Shown here piece by piece: positions 34,061 through 45,245 of a DNA stretch of 64,000 bases. Location of the stretch: NCBI GenBank assembly GCA_027475525.1, contig JAMWFC010000117.1, positions 1,722,183 to 1,786,182 of the forward strand. Reading direction: 5' to 3'. The DNA comes from Macrolepiota albuminosa. Lineage: Eukaryota; Basidiomycota; Agaricomycetes; Agaricales; Agaricaceae. A program made the position numbers and the translations under genes. The notes beneath the pieces were generated by a model. It saw only the letters and a list, made by a program, of their open reading frames with translations. It was not told the DNA's origin and did no database searches. Every line of letters starts with the position of its first letter. Position 1 is the stretch's first letter.

Positions 34061-35965
34061 TGGTGAACACCATGATACGCATGATTATGTCGATGCGGAT
34101 ATTTGTATTGATCCACAGGGTGATGATCTTCCATACTATCGCTACAGAGAGGTGAAGGAGCATGTGGTCAAGCTTCGTGCTATGCAAGCAACCAAGCTGC
34201 GATGCAGTCAACAACTGCAGGAGCGGCAAGAAGGGCGAGACATAGAAGCTGAGCAATTAGAGCAGGCTCAGCCAAAGGAGGTGACAATGCCATGCCAGAG
34301 CAAGACTGGGAGCAGTCGTGGACCATATGGCCATGACATTACGCTCGCTGACATGTTATCGCCTACAGAAGAGTATCGTAACCCTCCTGTTCCTCAAACC
34401 GATGAGTACCTCCAGAAGGTACTGAGGGGCTATAGCCACAATGCGTTCTACACAGAAATCCAGCAGAACGCAAACTCCCACCCATGCTTCAGCGTGGATG
34501 AGAAAGGACTGGTCCGGATAACGAATGTTCGAGGGCACGACGTGGTGTGCTTACCATGCAACTGAACATTAATCATGCAGGTCGTCACTCAAGCGCATGA
34601 GGTTGTTGGTCACTTTGGGACCAACAAAACACTGGAATACCTGAGGCAATGGTACTGGTGGCCTCAGATGCAGAAAGAAGTGATGCAGTTCTGCCAGACC
34701 TGCGAGGCCTGCCAGTGGTCAAAGACCAGCAATAGGAAGCCAGCAGGGAAGTTGCATTCCTTGCCCATCCCGACGAAGCCGTGGGACTCTATTGGGATGG
34801 ACTTTGTTGGTCCATTTCCTGAGTCCAAAGGTTATAACTACCTTTGGGTGGTTATTTGCCGAATGACTAGTATGGTGCACTTGATACCGGTGCACACAAC
34901 CATTACTGCGTCCGCATTATCCTGGCTCTATTTGAAGGAGATTGTAAGGCTACATGGCCTTCCAAGTTCGATCGTGAGCGATCGAGACGCAAAGTTTTCG
35001 TCTCATTGGTAGCAAGAACTCCACAAGCTCTTGGGAGCTAAGTTGCTCATGTCTACATCGTTTCATCCGCAGACGGATGGACAGACAGAGCGAGCAAATA
35101 GAAGTATTGCTCAGATCTTTCGTACGGTGGTCCGACCAGACCAACGCGACTGGATGGACAGACAGAGCGAGCAAATAGAAGTATTGCTCAGATCTTTCGT
35201 ACGGTGGTCCGACCAGACCAACGCGACTGGATAGATAGGATACCGCTAACCGAGTTTGCGATCAATGCAAGTGTGTCAGAGACCACGAAATATGCGCCAT
35301 TCGAGCTCAATGGAGGGTACATGCCCTCCATGCTGTGCAAACTACGGATGGATGGAGTCGTTCACAAGGGGGTGAAGGACTTTGCACGGCAAGCATTGGA
35401 GAATCTAGCCAATGCACACGACGCTATCATTGCCGTGCATGTTATACAGGCACGCCATGCAAATGATAGGCAGAGTGAGGAACCAGAGCTAACGCCTGGG
35501 ACGTTAGTATACCTATCAACGGAAAACTTGAATATTTCAAAAGGAAGGGCGAGGAAGTTGTGTCCAAAATTCATTGGACCATACAAAGTCTTGGTCGCAG
35601 AACCAAGCACATCGAACTATGTTCTGGAGCTGCCTGCAGCTCTGCAAGCACGTCAGATTGTGCCTAAGTTTCATGTATCGTTACTTAGGCGATATAATGC
35701 AAGCAATGATGCTATGTTCCCTAATCGGGTGACGCCCAAGCCATATGACTTTGGTGCCAGTGACGAACAGGAATGGTTTGTCGAGGATATTCTGGGCCAT
35801 CGGTGGCAGGGAGGAACGCACCTTGAATTCGAGGTACGATGAAGTGCGGGTGATACGACATGGGAGTCGTATCACACTTGTGCCAAGTTGGCAGCGCTGG
35901 ATTGGTACTTAGAACTGCAGGGTGTGAAGCGCCCAAATCAGCTTGCTAAGCGCTCATGTGCTTAG
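34061..35965 (+). pseudogene. Element B integrase with chromodomain
   Basis: A linker is followed by the HHCC motif (HEVVGHFGTNKTLEY ... CQTCEACQ, 34590-34720), the DDE core (DFVGPFPESKGYNYL, SDRDAKFSSHW) and the GKTLCPKWxGPY-type C-terminal domain. A chromodomain-like end (LGHRWQGGTHLEFEVR ... LAALDWYLELQG) runs to about 35920. TGA replaces Arg at 34563, TAG replaces Trp at 35010 and TGA replaces Trp at about 35840. The 77-bp duplication at 35075 makes an artificial out-of-frame peptide. Confidence 0.87.
35075..35232. repeat. 77-bp tandem duplication (site 8)
   Basis: Bases 35075-35155 match 35152-35232 with a period of 77, inside B integrase. Confidence 0.95.
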
Positions 35966-36195
35966 ATTGATGGCAGTGATAAGATGTAGGCCAGATCAGT
36001 CGGAGCTCGGATCGACTGAGTGTCTGATTCAGATCGGATCACAGTTGTTCCGGATAGATAAGATGGAGATTGATCTATCTGATGAGATAATGCAGATCGT
36101 GATGCGGAGTTGGCATTTGGATCAGGTTATGTAACCTGATGATGGGGAATTTAGTGTGTTTTTTCCCACTGACACGTCGACATTTTCGTATTACC

Positions 36196-39110
36196 ATGTC
36201 GTACCCTTACCAGTGTACGACCAGTGAGCAGCAGCCTCAGAACCCACAGGGTTCTGGAGGAGGGGGGGATCGCCCCCAGCAAAACATTCAGCAGTCTGTA
36301 ACGATGCCGACTGTGGCGTTGTATCCAGTGGTGTCCCAGTTTGGGCAGAACCCAGCCCAATTTGGACAACCTCCACAGTTTTATCCGCCGTTTTTCCAGA
36401 TGCCATACTTCCCAGGACCAGCTGGTCCTGGACAGCAGATGGGAGGACAGGTTATGTGGGGAATGCCAATGCCGATGCAGCAGACGCAGACCCAGAGTGC
36501 AAGTACACTCCTTTCGGATGAGAAAGTACTAACTGTGCCACAGGTAGCACCCATGGACGTGGACGACGACGCAGGGCGTCAACAGCAAGGAAAGAGCAAG
36601 GTGGTGCAACCTCAATGACAATGAGAGAGGACGCCGCCCCCGCAAGAGACATATAGAAGAGACCGGAGGCGATTGCCTCCAAGGAGTACCGGGGCATGAG
36701 TAGGCGGGCCTCAGGATGTAGTAGGGCGCAGACGGGATGAACTGTCAGCAAGGACGCAGACTCGAGGTCAACCCCGACCTCAAACACCGCCCCAACGAGC
36801 ATCTCCGTCACCTCGTCGTGCACCATCTCCACGGCGCTTATCGTACGCAGAGAAAGGGAAAGGAAAGGAGATTGGGACGCCGTCGGAGGTGTTGGACCCT
36901 CAGACAGAGGCAGTCTGGAGATGCCTCATATCTGCCGGCCAGCGAGTGCCACTGGAGTCCGCGTTTTTAGCGGATCCGGTGGCTCAGGTGGTGATTACGG
37001 GTCTGCTTGATGAGATTGTTATGCTGCAGCAGCGTAACGACAATACTATTAAAACTTTCACGAACGCTATGAAGAAGCGTCCGTCGTCATTGGAGGAGCA
37101 ACCTGAGGCAAAATGCCTCAGAGCGCGTGATGCAGGACCGGAAGTTGGGGTGCGGAAATCTGGAGAACTCACTCCGAGCCCGGCCGAGTTACATGACGAG
37201 CTTGTGGAGGTTGACAATAGTTTACGAGGACTGTCCTCGTCAACACATGCACCTTCCCAGCAGTCAGGGGTGAAGCGGCAGGATGAGGTGGTCCTGTCGG
37301 AAGTGGAGTTTGGAGCAGATGTCCCGCGAGGAGCAGACAGAGTTGTGATGCAGTTTGAGGCACCACTGAGGGCATATGTGTCTGCGGTCCCCATAAAGGA
37401 CACGAGGACGGACGCCGAGGTTGAAGGGCGACTCCTAACATTGGCTGCGCTCGGTCTGAATGAACCGAGCGACGGGAGTGATTATGGGGAGTCATCAGAT
37501 GAGACCCCCTCGGAAGGAGAAACCCCTGCTAAACGCCGAGTGCGTTTAGACAAGAAACGCAAAAAGGAGGCTCGGAGGAAGCACAAGGCCACCCAGCAGG
37601 CAAAGGTCGATAAAGACCAGGAGGAGCAGGCCACAGGCCGTATTCCTGATGGCCTCGGGGTGTTTGTCAGCGGGACGTCGGTGGAACGGTCCAACTGGTT
37701 TTATGGCGGGGCACTCGACCACCATTTTTATTACTCCCGGCTCACCAATACGGTATTTGTGAGCGATGAAGCCTTGGCCACAAAGACGCATGAGGAAGAA
37801 AAGGGAGAGAGGTATTACCATACCTCGAAGGAGTTGAACCGAGTGGTACTGAGGGGATTCCCGATGAATCCCCAGCAGTTGCAAAAGCTCTATGAGCTTT
37901 CGCAGAACAAATTCATGTCAGTGTCTCTACGCACTGAGGCATACTATCTGTTGCGCAAGTTTCAGCGCATCAGTATTAACTATTACACAACAGTGAGGGA
38001 TAGGACGATGACTCTGGTGTGTTCACCAGAGTACGAGCACATTTCACCCCCTCTAGATCTTTCCTCCCATCGAGGGATAGGACGATGACTCTGGTGTGTT
38101 CACCAGAGTACGAGCACATTTCACCCCCTCTAGATCTTTCCTCCCATCATATGAACATCGTGGTCATGCCGACCTCAGACGGGTACCTGCGATGGAAGGA
38201 CCGAGCCGGCAGACCGTTCTTTACTCTCTCCGGGTTTGACTCCGAAGGTGTATGTTTCACCTTTGATCTGGACAAGCTGGCGCAGAACGTTCTCTACTTC
38301 TGTCGACCAGGGATGATGAATTCGGTATACGGCATCGCAGTGGATCGGGCTTACCGCATTCACTGGCGTACTCTGCTGGGCCATGCCCTGACGCGTGGAC
38401 TGTCCCCTTCGGGAAGAGCTCGGGGACGCTTTGCAAGGCTGTTGGCCTTGATTATCGCGCGTCCTGGGCTGTATCATGAGGCGGTTGCTAATTAGGACGC
38501 CGCCAACCCCAGCACTCCATTCATACCCATGAGCTGGACTGACGTCCAGTTCCGACCCCCATACTTCGATGTGGCTAATGCCGTCAACATCACCGATGCT
38601 GACGTGCTACATGCTATAATAGCCAACCGCGTATCTCTCGAGTGGGTAGACCATGCCTATACCTTCGGCGTGGTCTACCTCGAAAACCAATTCCTTGCGG
38701 CCACAGCCTCCATTGACCAGTTCCGCAAGGTCAACAATGAACGTCATTGTCGACTAGACATCTATGGAGAGCCCCCAGCCATCACGCGGTGGGACGATTG
38801 GCGACTGCCCACGGACGATGATATGATTCGTCTCCACGCACTACTCGCCCGCAAATCCGATCAAGGTCATGAGTACCTTGAAAGTGGACTGTATTATCCG
38901 GTGGGGATGAACCCCAACCGTCGAGATTTATGGCAACACCGTTCTCGACACGGGCCATATTCCCCCTCTCCATCTCACCTTTCAACGTCAGTTCAGGCTC
39001 CTACAGCCTCAACATCGTCAGGCCCCATCGCCTCATCACCCTCGGTTAACGTCGACAATGAGATGAGGATTGATACAGTCCGTGAGTTGTCATGTCCGCC
39101 GTCTGCGTAA
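36196..39110 (+). pseudogene. Element B ORF3
   Basis: Function unknown. The start is the ATG of MSYPYQCTTSEQQPQ (36196), with an in-frame ATG at 36139 as an alternative, about 230 bp after pol. Without the 77-bp duplication it is about 945 codons. The N-terminal part is Gln/Pro/Gly-rich (GSGGGGDRPQQN, MPYFPGPAGPGQQMG). An Arg/Pro-rich region follows with three in-frame TGA codons near 36616-36700 that read as CGA in an undamaged copy. Next come AQVVITGLLDEIVMLQQR, an acidic run, GRIPDGLGVFV, FYYSRLTNTVFV and the shared C-terminal half: GIAVDRAYRIHWRTLLGHAL, ARPGLYHEAVAN, DVLHAIIANRVSLEWVDHAY and RLDIYGEPPAITRWDDW. The TAA is at 39108-39110. No transmembrane or enzyme motif is visible. Confidence 0.75.
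37995..38148. repeat. 77-bp tandem duplication (site 9)
   Basis: Bases 37995-38071 equal 38072-38148, inside B ORF3, splitting it into two frames. Confidence 0.95.
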
Positions 39111-39300
39111 TTATTGTAGGTGGCTCATCTCTTTTTCAATTCATACTGTCGGTTAACGTCGGCGTTGTATTTTTTGACAGATGACTTGGACATTTTCGAG
39201 CCGTGGAGGACCAGCGTGCCTCCACATTGACCTACTTAGTGACCCAGACAAAATTGTCCCTCCTTACATCGAGACTGATTACCAGTCTCAAAGGGGGGCA

Positions 39301-39491
39301 TGTAACATAATATATTTTAGTAATTAATTAATATACAATTATATTAATTAGTTCTTATTACTTTACATACATGCTGGCTGCCTTATATAAGGCAGCCAAT
39401 TTTACTGTCATACTTTGTAGTACTAGAATCGATTATCGATCTGGTTCTGTTAGTGTGACTGTGAGGCTAAACCATACTTGACTTTGTTTCA
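39301..39491 (+). repeat. Element B 3' LTR
   Basis: 191 bp, preceded by the PPT at 39290-39300 and followed by TACGT. Confidence 0.95.
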
Positions 39492-40225
39492 TACGTCCTG
39501 ATCAGAAGGATTGGGTGGATAGATGTCTACTCATTGAATTCATGATAAACGTGAGCATATCTGAAACCACAGAGTACTCACTTTTTGAACTCAATAATAG
39601 CTATATGCCATCCATGATTTGTGAACTTCGTACAGACAAAGCTATTCATGTTGGAGTTAAACAGTTTGCATGCAATGCGCTAAGAAACTTAGCAGATGCC
39701 CATGATGCAATTATAGAACTGCATGTATGGCAGATGAAACATGTGAATAATCTCAGGCATGATGATCTGGACATTGAAAAAGGGAACCTGGTGTACCTCT
39801 TAACAAAGAACTTGAACTTGCCAAAAGACAGAGTGAGTAAGCTATGTCCAAAGTGGATTGAACTGTATAGGGTCCTCAAGGCTGAGCTGAGCACATCTAA
39901 CTATGTGTTGGAACTACCCCATATGCTGCAAGTATGCAGGATAGTGCCTAAGTTCCATGTATCGCTGCTGCAACCGTACTTGGCCAATAGCAACATGCTA
40001 TTTCCTAATCGCACAACTCTGGAGCTGTATGACTTTGGAACTGGTGATGACCAGGAATAGTTTGTAGATGACCTCATAGGTCATAGGTGGATGAGGAGAA
40101 ACCTTGAATTTGAGGTAAGGTGGAGCTTAGGTGATATGACCTGGAAACTGCTGGTGAATTGCAAGGATCTTGCAGCAATGGACCAATACCTGGAGCTACA
40201 GGGCATGAAACATCCTCAACAGCTG
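39492..40225 (+). pseudogene. Element C integrase C-terminal half and chromodomain
   Basis: It continues 28191 directly once B is removed (RPDQKDWVDRCLLIEFMINV). It then reads LFELNNSYMPSMICELRTDK, LSTSNYVLELPHMLQVCR and KFHVSLLQPYLANSNMLFPN. The chromodomain-like GHRWMRRNLEFEVRWSLGD ... MDQYLELQG follows. A TAG at 40058 replaces the residue after DQE. It remains largely readable despite its age. Confidence 0.82.
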
Positions 40226-40456
40226 GCAAAACATGCATAGAGTGCATGAGGTGGTGAATGTGGATGAAGTCCATTTTGATACCCAGTTAATGACCAGGTG
40301 GCAACTAATGGTGGCTGTTTATGCCACTTTGATAACTGATGAAAGACTGGGTGGTAGATATTTGTGGTTGTTTACACCACTGGCAGAGTTAGGATATTTT
40401 CTTTTTTTCTCTTTTCCTCCTAAGTCCCAATACATATAGCTGACGTGTTGTCTGAA

Positions 40457-40525
40457 ATGGCCTATTGGGGGCTGAAAAAAAGTAATCAGAGCCTGCAAGG
40501 CTCTAGTGGAGGTGGAAGACCCCTG
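40457..40525 (+). pseudogene. Element C ORF3, N-terminal fragment
   Basis: An ATG reads MAYWGLKKSNQSLQGSSGGG, aligning with MSYPYQ...PQGSGGGGDRPQQ of B. It is cut off at about 40525 by the Helitron and resumes beyond 48285. Confidence 0.55.
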
Positions 40526-40818
40526 AATCTATATAGAATGGGACAACTGTTTTGTAGGAATGATTGATTAGTCAGTTTTGACAGTTTCTGACTAAAGCTG
40601 ACAAATACTTGCCTTTTTTGTTTGTTTTTTGGTCTGTTTTTCAGTAGAAAAGAAAAAAAAAATATTATTTAATAAAAAAGAGTGTATATTAAATATTTAA
40701 ATATACAATATCTCTTGGACACATGTGGAAGGTATCCGGAGTGTGTGAATGTGGCCGAGGCCAAAACATGATTTAGTGGACATCAGTTTTCATGCCTTGC
40801 ATGATCTTAAACCAAACA

Positions 40819-40972
40819 GCATCAATTTTTCCACGGTTTCAATGTTGTAGTGAGTAAACTACACTACAAAGTAAGTGTTGATTGATTGATTGATTGCATC
40901 AATTTTTCCATGGTTTCAATGTTGTAGTGAGTAAACTACACTACAAAGTAAGTGTTGATTGATTGATTGATT
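40819..40972. repeat. 77-bp tandem duplication (site 10)
   Basis: 40819-40895 and 40896-40972 are identical except for one C/T (CCACGG against CCATGG). Confidence 0.9.
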
Positions 40973-41636
40973 TACAAATATTAATCATCATTCTTATAGC
41001 AACACTTCAAAACTCGATTACAAAGTAAGTATTGATTGATTGATTGATTGATTGATAGACATTAATAAATGATTGATCTAGCTACAACTTCGAAATTTGA
41101 TTACAAAGTAAGTATTGACTGATTTTGATTGATAGACATTAATAAATGATTGATCTAGCTACAACTTCGAAATTTGATTACAAAGTAAGTATTGACTGAT
41201 TGATTGATTGATAACCTATTAACAAACATTCTTATAGCAAAATTTTCAAACTCAACTACAAAGTAAGTAATGATTGATTGATTGATCAATGATCCTTGAC
41301 AAACATTCAATAGCTCAACAACTTTCAGCTATTGATTGATCATTGTAAGTGATTTTTAATGTATTTGAACTTAGAAAATGCTTAAAAAATTCGAAAAAAT
41401 CACAGAAAAATCAGGAAAAATTCAATTCAGCTAATAGTAAAAGTTTGGGCTATTGTAGTAAGTGACTTTTATTGTTTTTGAGCTTTATAAATGCTTATAA
41501 AATTCAAAAAAATCAAGAAAAATTCTATTCAGCTTACAGTAACACTTGGACAATTTTGGGCTATTGATATACTCATCATGTAAGTGTCTTTCAATAGTTT
41601 TAAGCTATGAAAATGCTTAAAAAACTATTCTTTCAG
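40860..41636 (+). other. Array of micro-exon/intron-like units in the Helitron leader
   Basis: GTAAGT occurs at 40871, 41025, 41108, 41263, 41345, 41458 and 41580, plus duplicate copies at 40948 and 41185. Each is followed by an AG acceptor, at 40999, 41081 (duplicate 41158), 41237, 41313, 41430, 41532 and 41636. Ignoring the two 77-bp duplications, the intron-like parts are 51-86 nt and the exon-like parts between them are 25, 26, 25, 31, 27 and 47 nt. The first units are clearly related: each exon-like part ends TACAAA and each intron starts GTAAGTRWTGATTGATTGATT. Branch-like CTATTAAC and CTTGAC motifs precede some acceptors. No ATG-led frame runs through the joined units, so this is probably a spliced 5' UTR. 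Confidence 0.65.
41048..41201. repeat. 77-bp tandem duplication (site 11)
   Basis: Bases 41048-41124 equal 41125-41201. It duplicates one complete exon-like unit of the leader array. Confidence 0.95.
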
Positions 41637-41771
41637 GCAATCTTCAACTACTCATTCTAATAACGAACCCAGTACTCCTGAAGGTCAAAGACAGCAGGCT
41701 AGGATTCAAAGCAGGCTACAACAGTTACAAATGACTGATCCTGATGAGCGTCGTGCAAATAGAAGTAGAAG

Positions 41772-41928
41772 ATCTACTTCAGTGGTTATACCACTTCATT
41801 ATGGAACTGGGGATATGGGATCTGGGGATATAAGAATTGAAAGAAATAATCTACTTCAGTGGTTATACCACTTCATTATGGAACTGGGGATATGGGATCT
41901 GGGGATATAAGAATTGAAAGAAATAATC
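41772..41928. repeat. 77-bp tandem duplication (site 12)
   Basis: Bases 41772-41851 match 41849-41928 with a period of 77, near the start of the Rep-helicase ORF. Confidence 0.95.
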
Positions 41929-44900
41929 AGATTGCCTCTAGCTCTTTAGAGAGGCCTATTGGACCAACTATTGCTGTGGATTTATTTGCATCTGAGGATG
42001 TACAACTTGGAATCACAAGATTGGGGGATATGAGAACTAAGGAAAATAATCAGATTGCTTCAAGCTCTGATATATCTGGAGGAAATACAGGATTGAGGGA
42101 TATGAGAACTAGGGGAAATAATCAGATTGCTTCAAGCTCTAGGGAAAATCCTTCTAGCTCTTTGAGGAGGCCTCTTAGACCACCAACTGTTGCTGAGGAT
42201 CTATTTGCTAGGGCTATTCCTGAAACTCATTTACCTGAAGGATGGAATGCTCCTTTACAAAATCCAATTCCTAGAATGATACCACCTCTACCTCTTCCTG
42301 CATATAGAGCTCCTTATGTGCCTTCAATAGTAGCACCTCTACCAGCTACTGTGCATGGAAGAGATCATAGAGTGGGATCAGTCAATCAGCCTGTAGTTGG
42401 TGGGACTGCTATGAGTATACCTGAAACTCATTTGCCTGAAGGTTGGGATGCTCCTTTACAGAATCCTATACCTAGAATGCCTGCTTTGCATAGAGCTGCT
42501 TTGCCAAACTTCACAATGCCACTACCACTGCCACCTGCACTTGGGAATAGAGGAAGACAAATTAACCAGCAGGTTGCTCCTATACAAGCACAGTCATTAG
42601 CAGCATTGCAAGACCAACAAAGGTTGAGGCATATTGCTGCAGCTGAGGAGCAGGATAGACAATGGCAGGCACTAGCAGTGTTACAAGAGCAGCAACAGCT
42701 CAGATGTATTGCTATGGCTGAAGAGGAGGAGAGGCAACAAGAGTGGCAAAGGCAACAACAGGCATTAGCAGTATTGCATGAGCAACAACAGCTCAGAGAT
42801 ATTGCTATAGCTGAAGAGCAAGCAGTAGCAGAGGCACAAAGGGCTTTACACCAGCTAGAGGTGAGACAAAGACAACTTTTAAAGGTTGCATTGACTAAGA
42901 AAGATTAACAGGATGTAGATCTCAATCCTGAACATAGGCCTTTGAATCAGGCTAGGGCTGAAAGGATCTTACAAAACTGGCAACAGCAACATTTAGCTGA
43001 TCTTGAAGAGGATTTCAATGATTTGGATCCTCATGGATTACAAAATATCCATGCAGCTTTTGATGAAATGCTTCAAAATCCTTTGGAGTATTTGGAGCAT
43101 CCCATAGACAATGAGATTGATCCAAATCTACTGGATGATCCTAGGAATAATCTTGCTGAGAATATAGAGGAGGACTTGGAGTATGTGGATCCACCTGGAG
43201 ATAATAGACAGCAATATCTACCAGCACCTCCTAACTTGGAGTATGTAGATCTACCTGAGGATGTCATGCAGCAAAATGTACCAGCACCTCCTGTTTTACA
43301 GAGGATACAACAACCTGATGATGTTCAGCCTAGAAATGCTCTTCCAACAGGAAGACAGCATTACATGGATGGATCTCCTTCACACTATCTTGGTTCTATG
43401 GATGTTGCATGTCCACACTGTCATGCTCTACATTTTGATGCTGAAAAGCTCTCCAAGTCTACTAGACATAATCCAAAGTTTGGCATGTGCTGTTTACAAG
43501 GGCAGATTGATTTGCCCAGACTTGCAGACGCTCCACCGGAACTGCTTGGCTTACTCCAAGGCCATCATGCTCTTTCTGATGCTTTCAAAGCATCTATCCG
43601 TCAATACAATGCAGCCTTTGCATTTACATCTCTGGGAGTCAAGATTGACCATGCAATTACCAATGCTCCTGGACCATACAGCTTTAGGATCAATAGAGAG
43701 CTCCATCATCTGACAGGTGCTTTGCTTCCAACTGAAGGTGATCATCCTGTGTATGCACAACTCTACTTCTACAATTACAATCAACAATTGGCTTTTTGTC
43801 AGAGAAGCAATCCTAGATTGGATCCTCAGATAATGGCCTCTTTGCAGGATATGCTTCATAGAGTCAATCCCTTTATTGGCTTATACAAGCTTGCAAAGCA
43901 GATTATGACAGAAGTACCTGAAGGCCAACCACAAAGGCTTTCTGTTCAACTTAGGGCTGACTTTGGAGACCATAAATGCTATAACAACCCTAATGAACAG
44001 GAAGGAGTTGCTGCAATTATACCAGGAGATGGTTCTGAAGAATGATCAGATCACCGTGACATAGTCCTGCATCTGCATGGAGGTCAATTGAAGCAAATCA
44101 GCCATCTACACCCCTATTATACTCCTCTGCATTACACTATCATATTTCCAACTGGAGAACCTGGATTTCACACCAATATTCAATCTCAATTTGGACCAGC
44201 AGGAGAACAAAGAGCCAAAAATGTCAGCCAAACTGCATATTATGCATATAGGCTGCAGCAGAGAGCTTTGGAAGCTAATGCTGCATTGCTTTGGAGTGGC
44301 AGACTGTTCCAGCAATATGTTGTGGATGCATGGGCATCAATAGAACAATCAAAGCTCAACTGGGTCAGACAGAATCAAAAGAAGATTAGGGCTGAAGTCT
44401 ATCAAGGAGTGGTTGATGTGGCTACTGGAGATGAAGACTTACGCAGACAGAGCCGACGTGTGGTCCTCCTCTCTTCTCATGTTGGAAGTGAATGACACAT
44501 GCAGCAACTATTCCAGGACTCTATGGCTATTTGCAGGCATTTCCATAAACCAGATCTCTTCATCACCATGACTGCCAATCCAAAGTGGCCTGAAATAGAA
44601 GAGGCTCTGCTGAAGGAACCTATAGTTAATGGAAAGAGGCAAACAGCTTCTGATCATCCAGATATTGTTGCCAGAGTATTTGAACTCAAAAAGAATGCTC
44701 TTTTAAAAGATATAAAAGATGGTCTATTTGGAAAATGTGTGGCATCTGTCCATACCATTGAATTTCAAAAGAGGGGACTTCCACATATACATATCTTGAT
44801 CTTTTTTCATCATCACAACAAGATCAAAGATGCAGCTCATGTGGATACTATTGTTTCTGCTCACATCCCTGATTCAGTGACTTAGCCTCAATTGTATCAG

Positions 44901-45088
44901 GTATTGGCTTTGCTTGAATTATCAATGCAGTGACTGACCTTTGTTATTAGGTTGTTACTACCAATATGGTTCATGGTCCATGTGGAGCAGATTTTCCCAA
45001 TGCCAAGTGCATGATAGATGGCAAATGTTCCAAGAGATATCCCAAGGAATTTCAGGAAGCTACACAGTATGGTGATGATGGCTATCCC

Positions 45089-45245
45089 CAATATGCCAGA
45101 CCTAACAATGGCTGCTTTTTTGAAAAGCATGGTTGTCGTTATGACAATCGTAATGTTGTCCCATACAATATGCCAGACCTAACAATGGCTGCTTTTTGAA
45201 AAGCATGGTCGTCGTTATGACAATCGTAATGTTGTCCCATACAAT
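45089..45245. repeat. 77-bp tandem duplication (site 13)
   Basis: 45089-45165 recurs from 45166 with one T fewer in a T-run and one T/C change. It breaks the Rep frame upstream of the tyrosine motif. Confidence 0.9.

Larger units (their letters stand above)
28197..39491 (+). mobile_element. Element B: chromovirus with ORF3, inserted in C integrase
   Basis: LTRs of 191 bp (28197-28387 and 39301-39491) with a perfect TACGT duplication at 28192-28196 and 39492-39496. The LTR copies differ at three sites, all C/T or G/A. Internal order: gag, protease, RT, RNase H, integrase and chromodomain, then ORF3. The PPT AAAGGGGGGCA (39290-39300) abuts the 3' LTR. Damage includes a 1-bp deletion just after the RT YLDD motif, a frame break in gag near 30675, CGA-to-TGA and TGG-to-TAG/TGA stops, and four 77-bp duplications. 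Confidence 0.95.

Noticed and set aside
35031..35234. An extra plus-strand peptide with two copies of an integrase segment in different frames
   Set aside because: It exists only because the 77-bp duplication at 35075 shifts the frame. The natural integrase frame continues in the second copy.
40860..41350. CRISPR-like array, from regular short repeats with spacers
   Set aside because: The repeats are a TTGA microsatellite bounded by splice-like GTAAGT and AG signals in a eukaryotic element, and the between-repeat parts are related to each other rather than unique.
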